DNA from: Amphimedon queenslandica
Taxonomy: Eukaryota > Porifera > Demospongiae > Haplosclerida > Niphatidae
Direction: 5' to 3'
Assembly: GCF_000090795.2 (NCBI RefSeq)
Contig: NW_003546279.1
Span: forward strand, 360,933-424,932
Length of the DNA stretch: 64,000 nt
Positions 12,362 through 22,487 of the stretch are shown here, in pieces (position 1 is the stretch's first letter; each line of letters begins with the position of its first letter). The position numbers and the translations under genes are program-made. The notes under the pieces were generated by a model. It was not told where the DNA came from, did no database searches, and saw nothing but the letters and a program-made list of their open reading frames with translations.

Positions 12362-13069
12362 GTACATGTACATATAAATTATAATAATGCATTATGTATA
12401 CATGTGCCATGTATAAAGGTTCTCAGTTGATACCTGATAATGTACTGGAGTACCAAAGTTCTCCGGGTCAGTGAGCGGCATCTGATCCAGGGACTCACTG
12501 GCCGAGTAATGTCTTGCTCCTTTGAGACACAGAGAGGATCTCTTCAAGGTCCGTTCATCGTTATCATCAAATACTAACAGACAACATTATATAGAGGCTA
12601 TTATAGGAGGGGGAGGAGGTACGTACCAACAGTATAAGTACTGGCGTCAGTTAATCTTGTTATAACTCCAGACACATAAACACCATCAGACCCTCTTACC
12701 TCAACAGTGGCATTGACCTATAGAGAGAGAGAGAGGGGGGGAGGGGAAGGGTTATAAGATAAAGAGTGTTTGGTGTTAGTACCTTCAAAGGACCTTTAAT
12801 GACGTCATTAGATACCACTTCAGTCCCTCCTTTAGTATAAGAGATCTTCAGAAAGAGAATAAAGATTAATGACTGACTGATATAATGGCTCATTGTATGT
12901 CACATACTTTACACTTTACAAGTTTCTTTGCTATTTTGATGGTAGCCTCACAAAAAGCTCCTCTATACTTAGCACTGACCTCAGTACCAACGTTCAGGAA
13001 AGGAGGATCATCACTAGAAGTCTATCAGAAGAAACAGGATTAGCATTTTTAACCTTGTGGCCTTACCAT
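8836..13069 (-). CDS. ARID4: AT-rich interaction domain protein 4 (ARID4A/B orthologue)
   Basis: This multi-exon gene encodes, in order, an N-terminal Tudor region ([35 protein letters not shown]), the RBB1NT segment ([18 protein letters not shown]), an ARID domain ([32 protein letters not shown]), and a chromo-barrel domain ([36 protein letters not shown]). A long Ser/Pro/acidic linker follows, then the C-terminal coiled coil ([35 protein letters not shown]) and [15 protein letters not shown]4 proteins bind RB and SIN3/HDAC complexes and act in repression and imprinting. The first coding exon carries only the ATG (13069-13067), followed by a 48-bp intron; the spliced start [13 protein letters not shown] matches the family. 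One AAT-rich intron at ~11.46-11.7 kb holds a copy of the dispersed repeat. The gene shares a promoter with the 13.3-kb gene. Confidence 0.93.
10293..10346. repeat. (TAA)n microsatellite in ARID4 intron
   Basis: About 18 TAA units sit between the ARID4 chromo-barrel exon and the next exon. Confidence 0.95.
11519..11700. repeat. Diverged copy of the ~178-bp dispersed repeat, with a palindrome
   Basis: The segment has the family string AAAGTTGCTTAAAAT and the palindrome CTGTACTATAGTACAG at 11582-11597, followed by AGTACAATACTGTACT-type iterations. It lies in an ARID4 intron and is related to copies near 26.7, 35.8 and 52.3 kb. Confidence 0.65.
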
Positions 13070-13346
13070 TTCAAAGAATAGGGCCCTAGCAGAGCATAGA
13101 CCCTCTCTTAAGCTTAACCTCTGGCGGGGGAGGAGAGGGAGAGGAGGAGAAGGAGAGAAGAGACTCTGTGGAGAAGCCTACTTCTTCTCAGGACACACAC
13201 TCACAAAAAAATAAAAGGACTCGCTACGTCACAGTACCATCACGTGAGCTCATTTATTGCCATAGCAACCTAACAGCATCACGTGAAACTTGTTTCTATA
13301 GAAACGAGAATACATGACACACCCACCAGTACCCACGTGCTGTGGA
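13070..13346. promoter_or_regulatory. Divergent promoter of ARID4 and the 13.3-kb gene: three CACGTG sites, X-box-like and CRE-like sites
   Basis: The 277-bp gap has TCACGTGA at 13240-13247 and 13279-13286, and CACGTG at 13334-13339. Between the first two is ATTGCCATAGCAAC (13256-13269), a 12/14 match to the RFX X-box GTTGCCATGGCAAC. CTACGTCAC (13224-13232) resembles a CRE half-site. Sequence matches are direct; factor binding is inferred. Confidence 0.6.
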
Positions 13347-15009
13347 ATGGCTGAAGTAAGCTCCCCTTAGGCTTTTAATCTTATCTTCTCTCTCTTCCCT
13401 CTCCCTCCCTCCATCTCAGCTGGTAGGGTATGCTGTACTACTCAAGGAGGTGATGTTTGGTTCTAAAGTTCAAACTATATCAGTTAGAATTACTCCTAAC
13501 GACCAGGAAAAGACTATTAATATTAATGGTATTAATTGAATATAATTGTTATTGTTATTGTTATTATTATTTCTAGTGAATATTTCTGGGACAGACTCCA
13601 AACTGTATCTAATTAATGGGCGGAGTGTTATAAGTAATTAATAATAATAATAAGGATAATTAATGATTAATTAATAGTGAGTTTTAAAGAGCTTTTGAAA
13701 GAGCAGTTTAATTTATTAAGATTGACAGTAAAGATTAATAATAGTCATTATGTTACGCTGGAATTAGCTCCACCCACTTGTGTAATAAATGAAGTTATTC
13801 AGGAAGGAATATGTACTGGAATAACCATTGAAATAACCAAAGTATAGTTAATGTATTAATTAATTAATTAATACATTTATAGCTGACACTTGGTAGTGTT
13901 TCATTAAAAGATTTTGTTGATAATTTACAAAAACAAATAAGAATATTAAGTATACTGAACCATGAGGTACATCACTTGATTATAAAAGGACTAACTTTCA
14001 CTTTTATTTTCAGACCTCGTGGCACTTGTCTGTAAAAGATGGTTTGAATATTTCTTACAATCATGAGAGAGAGCCAGTCCACAGCATTAGAGGCTCACCA
14101 TTTAAGATCCTGTCTTCAGTGAAGCACTTCATCAATGATTACAAGTAAGCCTGCATGAGGTCATGGTGATGGCAAATGGTCAATCACCAAAACAATGATA
14201 CTCTAGTAATAATGATAAATTCAGTCCTCAGTCTAAATTGAAGATATATCGTGGTCAGTCCTTCACAATACCAAACTATGCTGTGGAGTCCAATGGAGGA
14301 GAAAGGATAGAAGTCGATTTAAAGTTGTATTCTTGTGTATCAGTCATTCCTTCTTTGAGGTTAAGCAGAGGAAAGAAAGTACCAGCAGATCGGGTCTGCA
14401 GTGAACTCCATGTAAATGTGACGTATTGTCTTTATTGTTATTATTGTTTATGTTCAGGTCAATATTTATGTTACTGGTAATGTTCCTCTTTATTCAACTG
14501 AAGAGGTGTCAGCTACTGGTCCTAATGTTATTAATATTAATGATGTTGCTGATTGGACTGAGTATGGACTCACAATTGATGAGAGGAGATCAGCCTTTCA
14601 AGGTAGAAGTGATACATGTCCACAGTTTAGTTGATACCTTTAGGAGCAGCAAGAAGCAGTTGTAGCCCTTTTTGTTTTTCTTATTACTTAAAAACTCACA
14701 GAACTTGCTCACTGTCTACCAGCAGATACAAGAAAGACAGATTAATTATAGTAAGTATATAATATATGCCCTCATATCTACCTAATTAGGTGTTCATTTT
14801 CATTGAGTTACTCCCCACTACTGCTCCTGCTCCACACTCCCTCTTAGTTGAAGAGAAGTGGTGTGGATCCATTTCACTGCTGACTGGCCTAAGGAGGGAC
14901 TTCCCCTCTCTTCTTCATGAATATTCAAATAAAGTTCATAAAACAATCCATGAAGGACTCAATAAAATATTCTGCAATTATTCTGATTATGGGAAAGTAA
15001 GCTGTTTGT

Positions 15010-15044
<35 letters not shown>

Positions 15045-15922
15045 TTTTGCTTTAGATTACTGATTCTTTCAGTGTGTCATTGCCATTATTATCAGGGGCA
15101 GTTAATGATATTCATAGATTATCTGTTAATAATAAATTCAAAAAGGAAGTAGCTGAATTATTAGAAACAGAACAAGATGTTGAGCAAGAATTACTGAAGA
15201 AATTGAATGAATTATCAGAAAAACACTCCTTGAATGACAGAGTAAAAGAGATTATTAATTTTTATTATCATTATTAATTAATTATTTATTATTAATAGGT
15301 GCCCACTACACCAGAGTTGTTAGTATCAATGAATGAGGAAACATCAGCTAATGGAACTTCTGAAACTGGAGCTGGAATCAATGGGATCAGAATCAGTGAA
15401 ACCAGAATCAATGAGACAGAGACAGGATTCAACAGGACTGAGACCAGAATCAATGAAACCAAGACTGGAATCAATGAGACAGAGACTAGAATTGATGAGA
15501 CAGAGACTGGGACCAATGAGACAGAAACTGGGATCAATGAGACAGAGACTGGAATCAATGATGTTTCATTCAGTGATTCTGAGTGTGATTTTGATACATT
15601 AGCTATTGTTCCTGATAGTGATACAATCATTGGATCAATAGTTCCTGATGCAACCAGTTTAGCAGGATCTCATCATCATCATCACTATTATTATTATTAT
15701 GAAGAAGAAGAAGAAGGTTATGATATCGACCAGTGGTATGATGATACTCCAGCAGTGGTGGTACCATCAGTGATTCAAACAGGATCAGTTCAAACAGAGC
15801 CCAGCTGCTCCAGTCAATACGAGAAGTGTTCGTATGATAGTCAACCAGATCATCTAATGGAAGACATTATAATGACAGTGTCACCTCAAATTAATGAACT
15901 GGACTTTGATTGGTCGGATTAA
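13347..15922 (+). CDS. Uncharacterised protein, candidate TOPOVIBL-like meiotic topoisomerase subunit
   Basis: About ten exons: ATG GCT GAA in a 9-nt first coding exon (13347), then LVGYAVLLKEVMFGSK, SFKELLKEQFNLLRLTV, TSWHLSVKDGLNISYN, KLKIYRGQSFTIPNYA, VNIYVTGNVPLYS, VFIFIELLPTTAPAPHS, NKVHKTIHEGLNKIF, ITDSFSVSLPLLSGAV and KKEVAELLETEQDVEQ. The last exon (15299-15922) is disordered, with imperfect INETETG repeats, a His/Tyr/Glu-rich run and a conserved-looking end, ELDFDWSD. I do not recognise it with certainty. The order of a beta-rich domain, VHK(T/A)IH helix, SVS...DI helix and acidic-aromatic C-terminal peptide recalls vertebrate TOPOVIBL (C11orf80), partner of SPO11 whose C-terminus binds REC114. 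This is a hypothesis from remembered sequence, not alignment. The exon around 14.6-14.7 kb is uncertain. Confidence 0.6.
15383..15562 (+). repeat. Coding minisatellite encoding RINETET/GINETET heptads
   Basis: About eight tandem 21-24-bp units encode variants of (G/R)INETET within the last exon of the 13.3-kb gene. The units stay in frame and differ by point changes, consistent with in-frame slippage in a disordered tail. Confidence 0.9.
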
Positions 15923-15959
15923 AATAATAAAAAAACACTCAAAAACATGTACAATATAA

Positions 15960-17157
15960 TTATAGATGTGTATTGTTAATATTTTCAATTATAAATTCAG
16001 GGTTTATTGTAAATCTCAAAGCTTGTGCCATCAACCCAACAATGAATCCAGCAATGGTTCCAAACACAATGAGTCCTGATAGTCGACTGAACATTATCTT
16101 CTTCATGTATGTTGAGATATTCTGTCCAGTTATATCTTTCACCCTGTACCTCAGGTAGTTGTCCATTGCTTCCCTGATCTCTGGCACACTACCTGAGCTC
16201 TATCAATGATAATAAAGTATTTTCATTTTCATTAGTCAGTATACAAATAAACAGCTTACATTGTTCCTGTTAAAAAACTCTCCCCATACACTAGGACCAG
16301 TTTCAGCACAGAGTGATAGGATAGCTGGAGCAATCATTGGTCTAACCTTATCTCTTGTTATTCCTAACTTCACTAGGTAATACGCCTCAGGGCCTGAGTA
16401 GAGCTCATTCAAATGATCATTGATGATAGTCTGAGCTTGTGGTGATTTCATTGCAGTAGATATTGACTGGCTAATGTTGGTATCAATGGAGTATTGGTTT
16501 ATCCTTTCTATGAAGTATCTCTCCAGCCTCTCACTGTCAAACAGCATCTGCATTACCACCTTTCTAATGACATCACTGATCTGTCGGTGTTTACGAATAA
16601 ATACTCTAAAAATAGCAACAATAACAAATAACAGTGATTGATATTGTTTATCTTACCCTGATCCGTACAGGAGTGGTATTTTATAAAATAACAAAATAAT
16701 CACAAAGAGGTTGGACAGACCAGATAGCAATCCAAACAATCCTCCATACAGTATGAATGATGATACGTGTCTCATTACAACTGGAGTATTGCTACTACTA
16801 CTGCTGCTGTTGTTGTTGTTGTTGCTGTTGGCAAGTGTTGAGTGAGAGAGTCCAAAGAGTGTTATCCCAATGATGATAACCCCAACCATTAGCACTAAAC
16901 TGAGGGCTGCCCCGTTACAACATAGTCCGGTTAGTTTTGTAATGACACTGCCTACAGTGCATCTGGGGACAGACTCGCTTTGATCATCATCTTCTTCTCT
17001 TATTGTTCTTAAAGCTGCTCTCTCCTCTTCATTGAGCAGTGTCTCCTATCAGTGAAATACACATTGACACCCTCTCCCTCCCTTTCTCTCTCCCTCTCTC
17101 TTTCTTTACTTCAATGGCTCTCCTTGTTTTAGCTTTTCTCTTGTATCTGACAGACAT
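15960..17157 (-). CDS. DUF445-like multipass membrane protein
   Basis: Four exons (17157-17110, 17045-16657, 16605-16260, 16199-15960) give 340 residues starting MSVRYKRKAKTRRAIE. An acidic cytosolic-type N-terminus (NEEERAALRTIREEDDD) precedes a hydrophobic helix (VLMVGVIIIGITLFGL), an Asn/Ser homopolymer loop, and a second hydrophobic stretch (FILYGGLFGLLSGLSNLFVI) followed by YKIPLLYGSGVFIRKHRQ. A soluble helical middle follows (VVMQMLFDSERLERYFIERI, LVKLGITRDKVRPMIAPA), and a C-terminal helix (LSGLIVFGTIAGFIVGLMAQ). This order (membrane pair, G-F-I-x-K/R-x-R, 'ERL' helix, and LxGLIVFGTxxGxxxG near the end) resembles the mostly bacterial DUF445/YheB family. The family call rests on remembered pattern. 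Spliceosomal introns show it is a resident eukaryotic gene. It is convergent with the preceding gene (37 bp between stops). Confidence 0.65.
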
Positions 17158-17365
17158 TATAAACTCAAGAAGAACAGGGCAGACCACAGGACAAAAAGAG
17201 AGAGAGGGGGGAAGAGGAAAAGGAGGAGTGGCTGCTTCTCTGGAGCGAAAAGAGGGAGTGGCTCTTTAGCCACGCCTACTAGCAGACTCAGCTGAATTCC
17301 TTCTCTAATTATTGTTGTGTTCATTAACTAGTCTAATCCAGTTAGGAGCCTAGAGTGAGTTAAAG
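17158..17365. promoter_or_regulatory. 208-bp divergent promoter (DUF445-like / VIPAS39)
   Basis: This short gap between opposite start codons contains purine-rich AGAGAGAGGGGG tracts but no CACGTG site. No TATA box is obvious. Confidence 0.5.
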
Positions 17366-19325
17366 ATGGCTACTGGAATGGAAGAGGATCAAACAGAGTG
17401 GAATGATGGGCTCTCTCCTCCAGGGAAAGAGTGAGAACCACACCCACCACCAAATGAACGTCTACTAATATGTGTCATGATGTTGTTTTACAGTTTGACT
17501 ATATCAAATTTCTTTGACACTGATGAGAAAGATGTGACTGGAATTAATGTCTTTGATACGAAAGCAATGGACCATGTCATGAAAGAATGGAGGAACGACG
17601 CACATAAATATATGTAATAATAATAATAATAAAGTAATGATGATAATAATAATAATAATAATTTTAGGAAGAAGAAAGGTGGTAGTAAAGAAGTGGAAGA
17701 GGTCAAACCAGAAGAGATGGCTCTACAAATTGGAGGAACTATATTATCAGAAGGTAGACGAGGTATGGATACATAATTAATGTGCAGTATATGGAGAGGA
17801 GTGTACCTGACCTTAGGTAGGATTAAAGATGACAGGAGTGCCACTGACCCTCCGTTACCATCACAATCTTTAAAAGAAAGTAAATGAACCATTAATAGCC
17901 ATTAATAACTATTAATAACCATTAATAACTATTAATAACCATTAATAACCATTAATAACCATTAATAACTATTAATAACCATTAATAACTATTAATAACC
18001 ATTAATAACTAATGATATATTATCCATCAGCTCCTAGGGACAGGTTCGTCACTAGTCCACCCGAATTACGCTCAGTAGACCAAGCCACACCCATTGTAGC
18101 CATGGTAACCATACATTACAATGAAATATATCATTACCGTTACTATAGCAACGACCAGTTCCCTCGTCAATATGGACTGTCCCTACAATAAGAGAGACAG
18201 TTGATCGTATCCTGGTTGATGAGGTACTCCTTAGATCATGTGATAATCATGTGACTCCATTATTAGCCGTTTGTCCTCGAGTGGTACAGGACACTGGACG
18301 AGAAGAAGGGGCTACTCAAGGAAGCCATTTCAACTCATGACGGTAACACCATCATCACGATAGTCCTCTTCTTAAGAAGCACCCTTAGCAAAGGTTAGGA
18401 TATACTCTGATTCTGTTAAATATTGTCACTTGTATCAAATGATTCTTTTATTCTGTATGGAGACGTACTGCTGCTATAGCATGTGACAGATGAATTTAAT
18501 GACATTTTTGACTATTGAACTGATATCGAATTGTACATACCTGCATGCCTTTCTTTTCCTCCAGCAATGTTTGAAGCACTGCTACTCAGTTATGTTGAAG
18601 CAGCCCAGCACTACTGTAGCTTCTTGAGGCAGAACACAGCCTGGGAACAACTCAAGAATGTCTACTAGTTAGTTAACTATTTATTAATGACAGTTTATTA
18701 ATAATTGTTTAGTGTCTTGGGAGAGGAAAGATATGCCGTGAGTTTAAATTTATTAATTTATTCATTAATTAATTAATTTATTTATTACATTTCAGATGCT
18801 ACAGTACCAGTTGGCTCACAGTAATGAGTCCATTAATTCACGTATTAATGCTGTGGAAAAATGCGTCAGGTATAGACCCCTCCTACTTGATAGTTAATTA
18901 ATAGTTATTAGGTTATTAAAAGATAAGAGCTCATTAAAGAATGAACAGTACTACATTGAAGAATATTGGAATTTATTGAAGAGACAGCAAAAGATGGAAG
19001 TATGTTACTCTACCAAAAACTATGCACTATAGGGGAATTATTATTACATTTTTATAATGCACTACATTACATTACATTAATACATTAATACATACACTAC
19101 ACTACATTACATTAATACATGCACTCATTATTGAGTGTTGTTTGTCATTAGGAGGTACGTAAGGCGCTCCCTCCTTCATCAGTCAACAGGTTTCAGAGTA
19201 CTCCTTTGCTTGACTCCACCCTAGTGACCAGCCTAATGTATTGCTGTAGATTTCACATCAACGATCAAGTAAGTATCATCATCATCATCATCATCATCAT
19301 CATTATTATTATTATTATTATTATT

Positions 19326-19357
<32 letters not shown>

Positions 19358-20040
19358 ATAGGATCCTATTGTTAATCCTGAGGTATTTAAAAAAGATTTC
19401 AAAATATCGGAGAAGCAGTACTTCATTGTGTTACTGGGATCACTCTGTGCCAGGAGAGACTGGCCAGCCATTGATACTATACTGACTCCTAAAGTAAAGG
19501 GGAGGGGTGGGGCTAGGGGAGGAGTTAGTTTTTATACTTTCATTTTAGAGTTTTTCTGCAAAACTGGGTTTCGGTAGTAAAATAAAAGCTCCCATTTCTC
19601 TTCAACGAATAATCAGGATAATTGGAAAAAAGACTTACCTTGCTGATGAAGATGTAAGCAATTAATTAATTAATTAATTAATTGCTATTGATTAATTATA
19701 TTTATTTAGTTTCTAGCGAAATACATAAAGCAGGTAGATGATCTTGAATTGAGATTAGAACTAGCAACCAAGTACCAGTGCTATGGTGTGGGGATTGAAG
19801 TATGTACTATTAATAGTAACAGTTGATCTATTATTAGTAACAGTTGATCTATTATTAGTAACAACTGATTTATTATTAGTAACAGTGTCTATTATTAGTA
19901 ACAGTTGATCTAACAGTCCATTGTTTGTTTAGGTGTTAAAAGGTTTTAAAGATATCGACAGGTTGAAGACTTACTTTGATCAAATTCCAGTTGAAAAACA
20001 GAGAAAATATCGCCCAGCTTTAGTTAAACTGTTCTCTTAA
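17366..20040 (+). CDS. VIPAS39: VIPAS39 / SPE-39, VPS33B-interacting endolysosomal trafficking protein
   Basis: The multi-exon gene starts MATGMEEDQTEWNDG. The first part is acidic and disordered (FFDTDEKDVTG). The conserved VPS16-like helical part begins RILVDE, then EWYRTLDEKKGLLKEA and ISTHDGNTIITIVLFLRSTL, matching human [21 protein letters not shown]. It continues LLDSTLVTSLMYCCRFH, FKKDFKISEKQYFIVL, KIKAPISLQRIIRII, KQVDDLELRLELATKYQCYG and ends KYRPALVKLFS. VIPAS39 pairs with VPS33B in the CHEVI tethering complex, acting in recycling and lysosome-related traffic. A 52-bp intron (18106-18157) must be spliced to stay open (TPIVAM joined to QRPVPSSIW). An intron at 17.88-18.03 kb is a decamer minisatellite. 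Confidence 0.9.
17881..18010. repeat. Decamer minisatellite ATTAATAACY in VIPAS39 intron
   Basis: About 12 copies of ATTAATAAC(C/T), alternating C and T endings, fill the intron. Loose versions recur near 42.4-42.6, 47.1, 51.5 and 63.2 kb. Confidence 0.9.
19268..19357. repeat. Compound (ATC)n(ATT)n(GTT)n microsatellite
   Basis: Three trinucleotide runs abut in a VIPAS39 intron: about ten ATC, nine ATT, then about nine GTT. Each differs from the next by one base. Confidence 0.9.
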
Positions 20041-20230
20041 TTAATTAATTATTATTACTTTCAGCAGCAATCCTTTCTTTATATTTCTTTTTACAAAATG
20101 ACATCTTAATACTGTAGTTTAATCTAATTAATATTCATTACCTAATTAGAATTCATTAAATAATAGACACGCCTACTAATATTTTTACAACTCAAATTGC
20201 AAAGTAAAAGTAACTCCAATTTGCTCAATT

Positions 20231-21034
20231 ATGGTAAGACCATCAGCTCATTATTATTATTGTTATTATTATTATTATTAATAATAATAATAATTATTAT
20301 TATTATTATTGTGTTGCTGTTATTTACAGGATGAGAATCATCCCAGAGTATTGATACCTGAATTATGCAAGTGAGGAAATAAAAGAAGACGTTGTTCATA
20401 TTACCAAGAGTAGCTATTACTATTATTATTTCAATTTATTCACTTTAGACAGTTCTACAGTTTAGGTTGGGTCACTGGAACTGGTGGAGGTATCAGCATC
20501 AAATACAAGTAAAAGAAAAATAAATAAATCAACTCATTAATATTGTAGATCTCATTATATTATTATAATAATTATTATTATTAATGTTTAGAGGTAGTAT
20601 TTATGTTGCACCTTCTGGAGTTCAAAAAGAAAGAATTCAAGTGATTAATTAATTCAAATAATGATCATTGATTGATTGATTGATAGTCGAATGATCTATT
20701 CATTGTTAATGAAGATGGAGAAATAATGGAAACACCATCAAGGTAACAACAAGTGGGAGGAGTTTATTATTATCATTATCATTATTACTATAGGGCGGAG
20801 CTTAAACCCAGTCAATGCACTCCACTCTTCATGGCTTGTTACAAGATGAGAAGTATATTCATGTGGTTACCATGGAAACTGATCATTGCTTAGATACCGG
20901 AGCTGTCATTCATACTCATTCCAAGTCTGCTGTCATGGCAACGCTATTGAGTGACAGTAACGAATTCAAAATAAAGAACATGGAAATGATCAAAGGAATA
21001 AAGAAAGGAGATACAGGAATTAATTACAAGTATT

Positions 21035-21104
<70 letters not shown>

Positions 21105-21218
21105 TAATAATAATAATAATCATAGTCTGTTGGTTATGGACTGATACTGAGTTTTGTACCAACTTGTTAGTTGTGATTATATTAAATAATAATAATGATA
21201 ATAATAATAATAATAATG

Positions 21219-21250
<32 letters not shown>

Positions 21251-22393
21251 AATAATTTGATTTTGTCCAGTAATGATGATATGCTTATTGTCCCAATTAT
21301 TGAAAACACAAGACAAGAAAATGAATTGACGGTAAGACCACCTGCCAGTAGAGCAGTATCTCTCATATGCTCTCTCCTTTCTTTTTAATGCCCACCTCTT
21401 CTCCTGAAGGATCGTCTGGTCACTGCTCTGACCTCATACCCTGATACTAATGCTGTGCTAGTGAGGAGACACGGAGTCTATGTATGGGGAGAGAGCTGGG
21501 AGAAAGCAAAAACAATGTGAGTCAAAGATAACTTAATACCTGATAGATATTGATGCTCTAGCTTATGCTGTGTAGAAAGTTTGAGCTGATTCCGACATCA
21601 ATTTTTCAAGTTACGGCCAATTTAAAAAATGGGCCAAAATCTGAAAATTTCCCTATACTATAGCCCATGCTTTTTTCCAAAAAATGGCTCAAAAATCACC
21701 CCCAATTTTTATTACATTTTCTGATACATATTGACGTCCTTATGCTGTGTAGAAAGTTTGAGCTGATTCCGACTTCAATTTTTCAAGTTACGGCCAATTT
21801 AAAAAATGGGCCAAAATCTGAAAATTTCCCTGTACTATAATAGCCCATGCTTTTTTCCAAAAAATGGCTCAAAAATCACCCCCAATTTTTATTACATTTT
21901 CTGATACATATTGATGTTCTTATGCTGTGTAGAAAGTTTGAGCTGATTCCGACATCAATTTTTCAAGTTACGGCCAATTTAAAAAATGGGCCAAAATCTG
22001 AAAATTTCCCTGTACTATAGTCCATGCTTTTTTCCAAAAAATGGCTCCAAAATCACCCACAATTTTTATTACATTTTCTGATACATATTGATGTACTTAT
22101 GCTGTGTAGAAAGTTTGAGCTGATCCTGACTACTATTTTTCAAATTACAGCCATTTTAAGAAAACGTCAAATTCTGAAAATATCCCAAGGCCTTATATTT
22201 TTTTCCAAAATTGGATCTAAAATTATCTCAAAATTTTTATTTTATTTTTTGATACATCTTGAATTGTTCATGTCCTTAGGTGATTCTTGAACGTTTTATT
22301 GTGTTACTGTTTCTTTTTAGGTGTGAATGTTATGATTATCTGTTTGACATTGCTGTGGAGATGAACAAGTTAGGATTGGACACCACATTGTAA
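20231..22393 (+). CDS. APIP: Methylthioribulose-1-phosphate dehydratase
   Basis: The enzyme acts in the cytosolic methionine salvage pathway, dehydrating methylthioribulose-1-phosphate. The first coding exon holds only ATG (20231-20233); the next begins [14 protein letters not shown]. The frame then gives [49 protein letters not shown], the zinc-ligand motif [55 protein letters not shown] and [20 protein letters not shown], almost collinear with human APIP. The HTH zinc ligands, the distal His (RRHGVYVWG) and the Glu after IKNM are all present, so it should be active. A 41-bp intron splits MR from TGAVIH. The last intron (21.52-22.32 kb) holds a 178-bp satellite. The C-terminus (LDTTL) is shorter than human. 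Confidence 0.96.
21035..21255. repeat. (AAT)n / (ATA)n arrays in APIP intron
   Basis: AAT-rich arrays at 21035-21120 and 21185-21255 flank about 65 bp of unique sequence, with occasional GAT interruptions at similar spacing in both. Confidence 0.9.
21543..22290 (+). repeat. 178-bp tandem repeat, four copies, in the last APIP intron
   Basis: Units begin near 21566, 21743, 21923 and 22100 at TGCTGTGTAGAAAGTTTGAG. Each contains ACGGCCAATTTAAAAAATGG, CTATAGCCCATGC and TTTTTATTACATTTTCTGAT. The first three are nearly identical and the fourth is diverged. The same unit occurs inverted as seven copies at 54.55-55.77 kb. Confidence 0.93.
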
Positions 22394-22433
22394 TGAATGA
22401 CTATCATTGACAGGTTGTATTGTAAGAGCATTA

Positions 22434-22464
<31 letters not shown>

Positions 22465-22487
22465 CATCATCATTATTTTTGTTAATG

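Noticed and set aside
15292-15630. Minus-strand Val/Ser repeat frame
   Set aside because: Antisense shadow of the INETET coding repeat.
17488-17892. 134-codon minus-strand frame
   Set aside because: It is antisense to VIPAS39 exons and introns and contains poly-Tyr from an AAT repeat.
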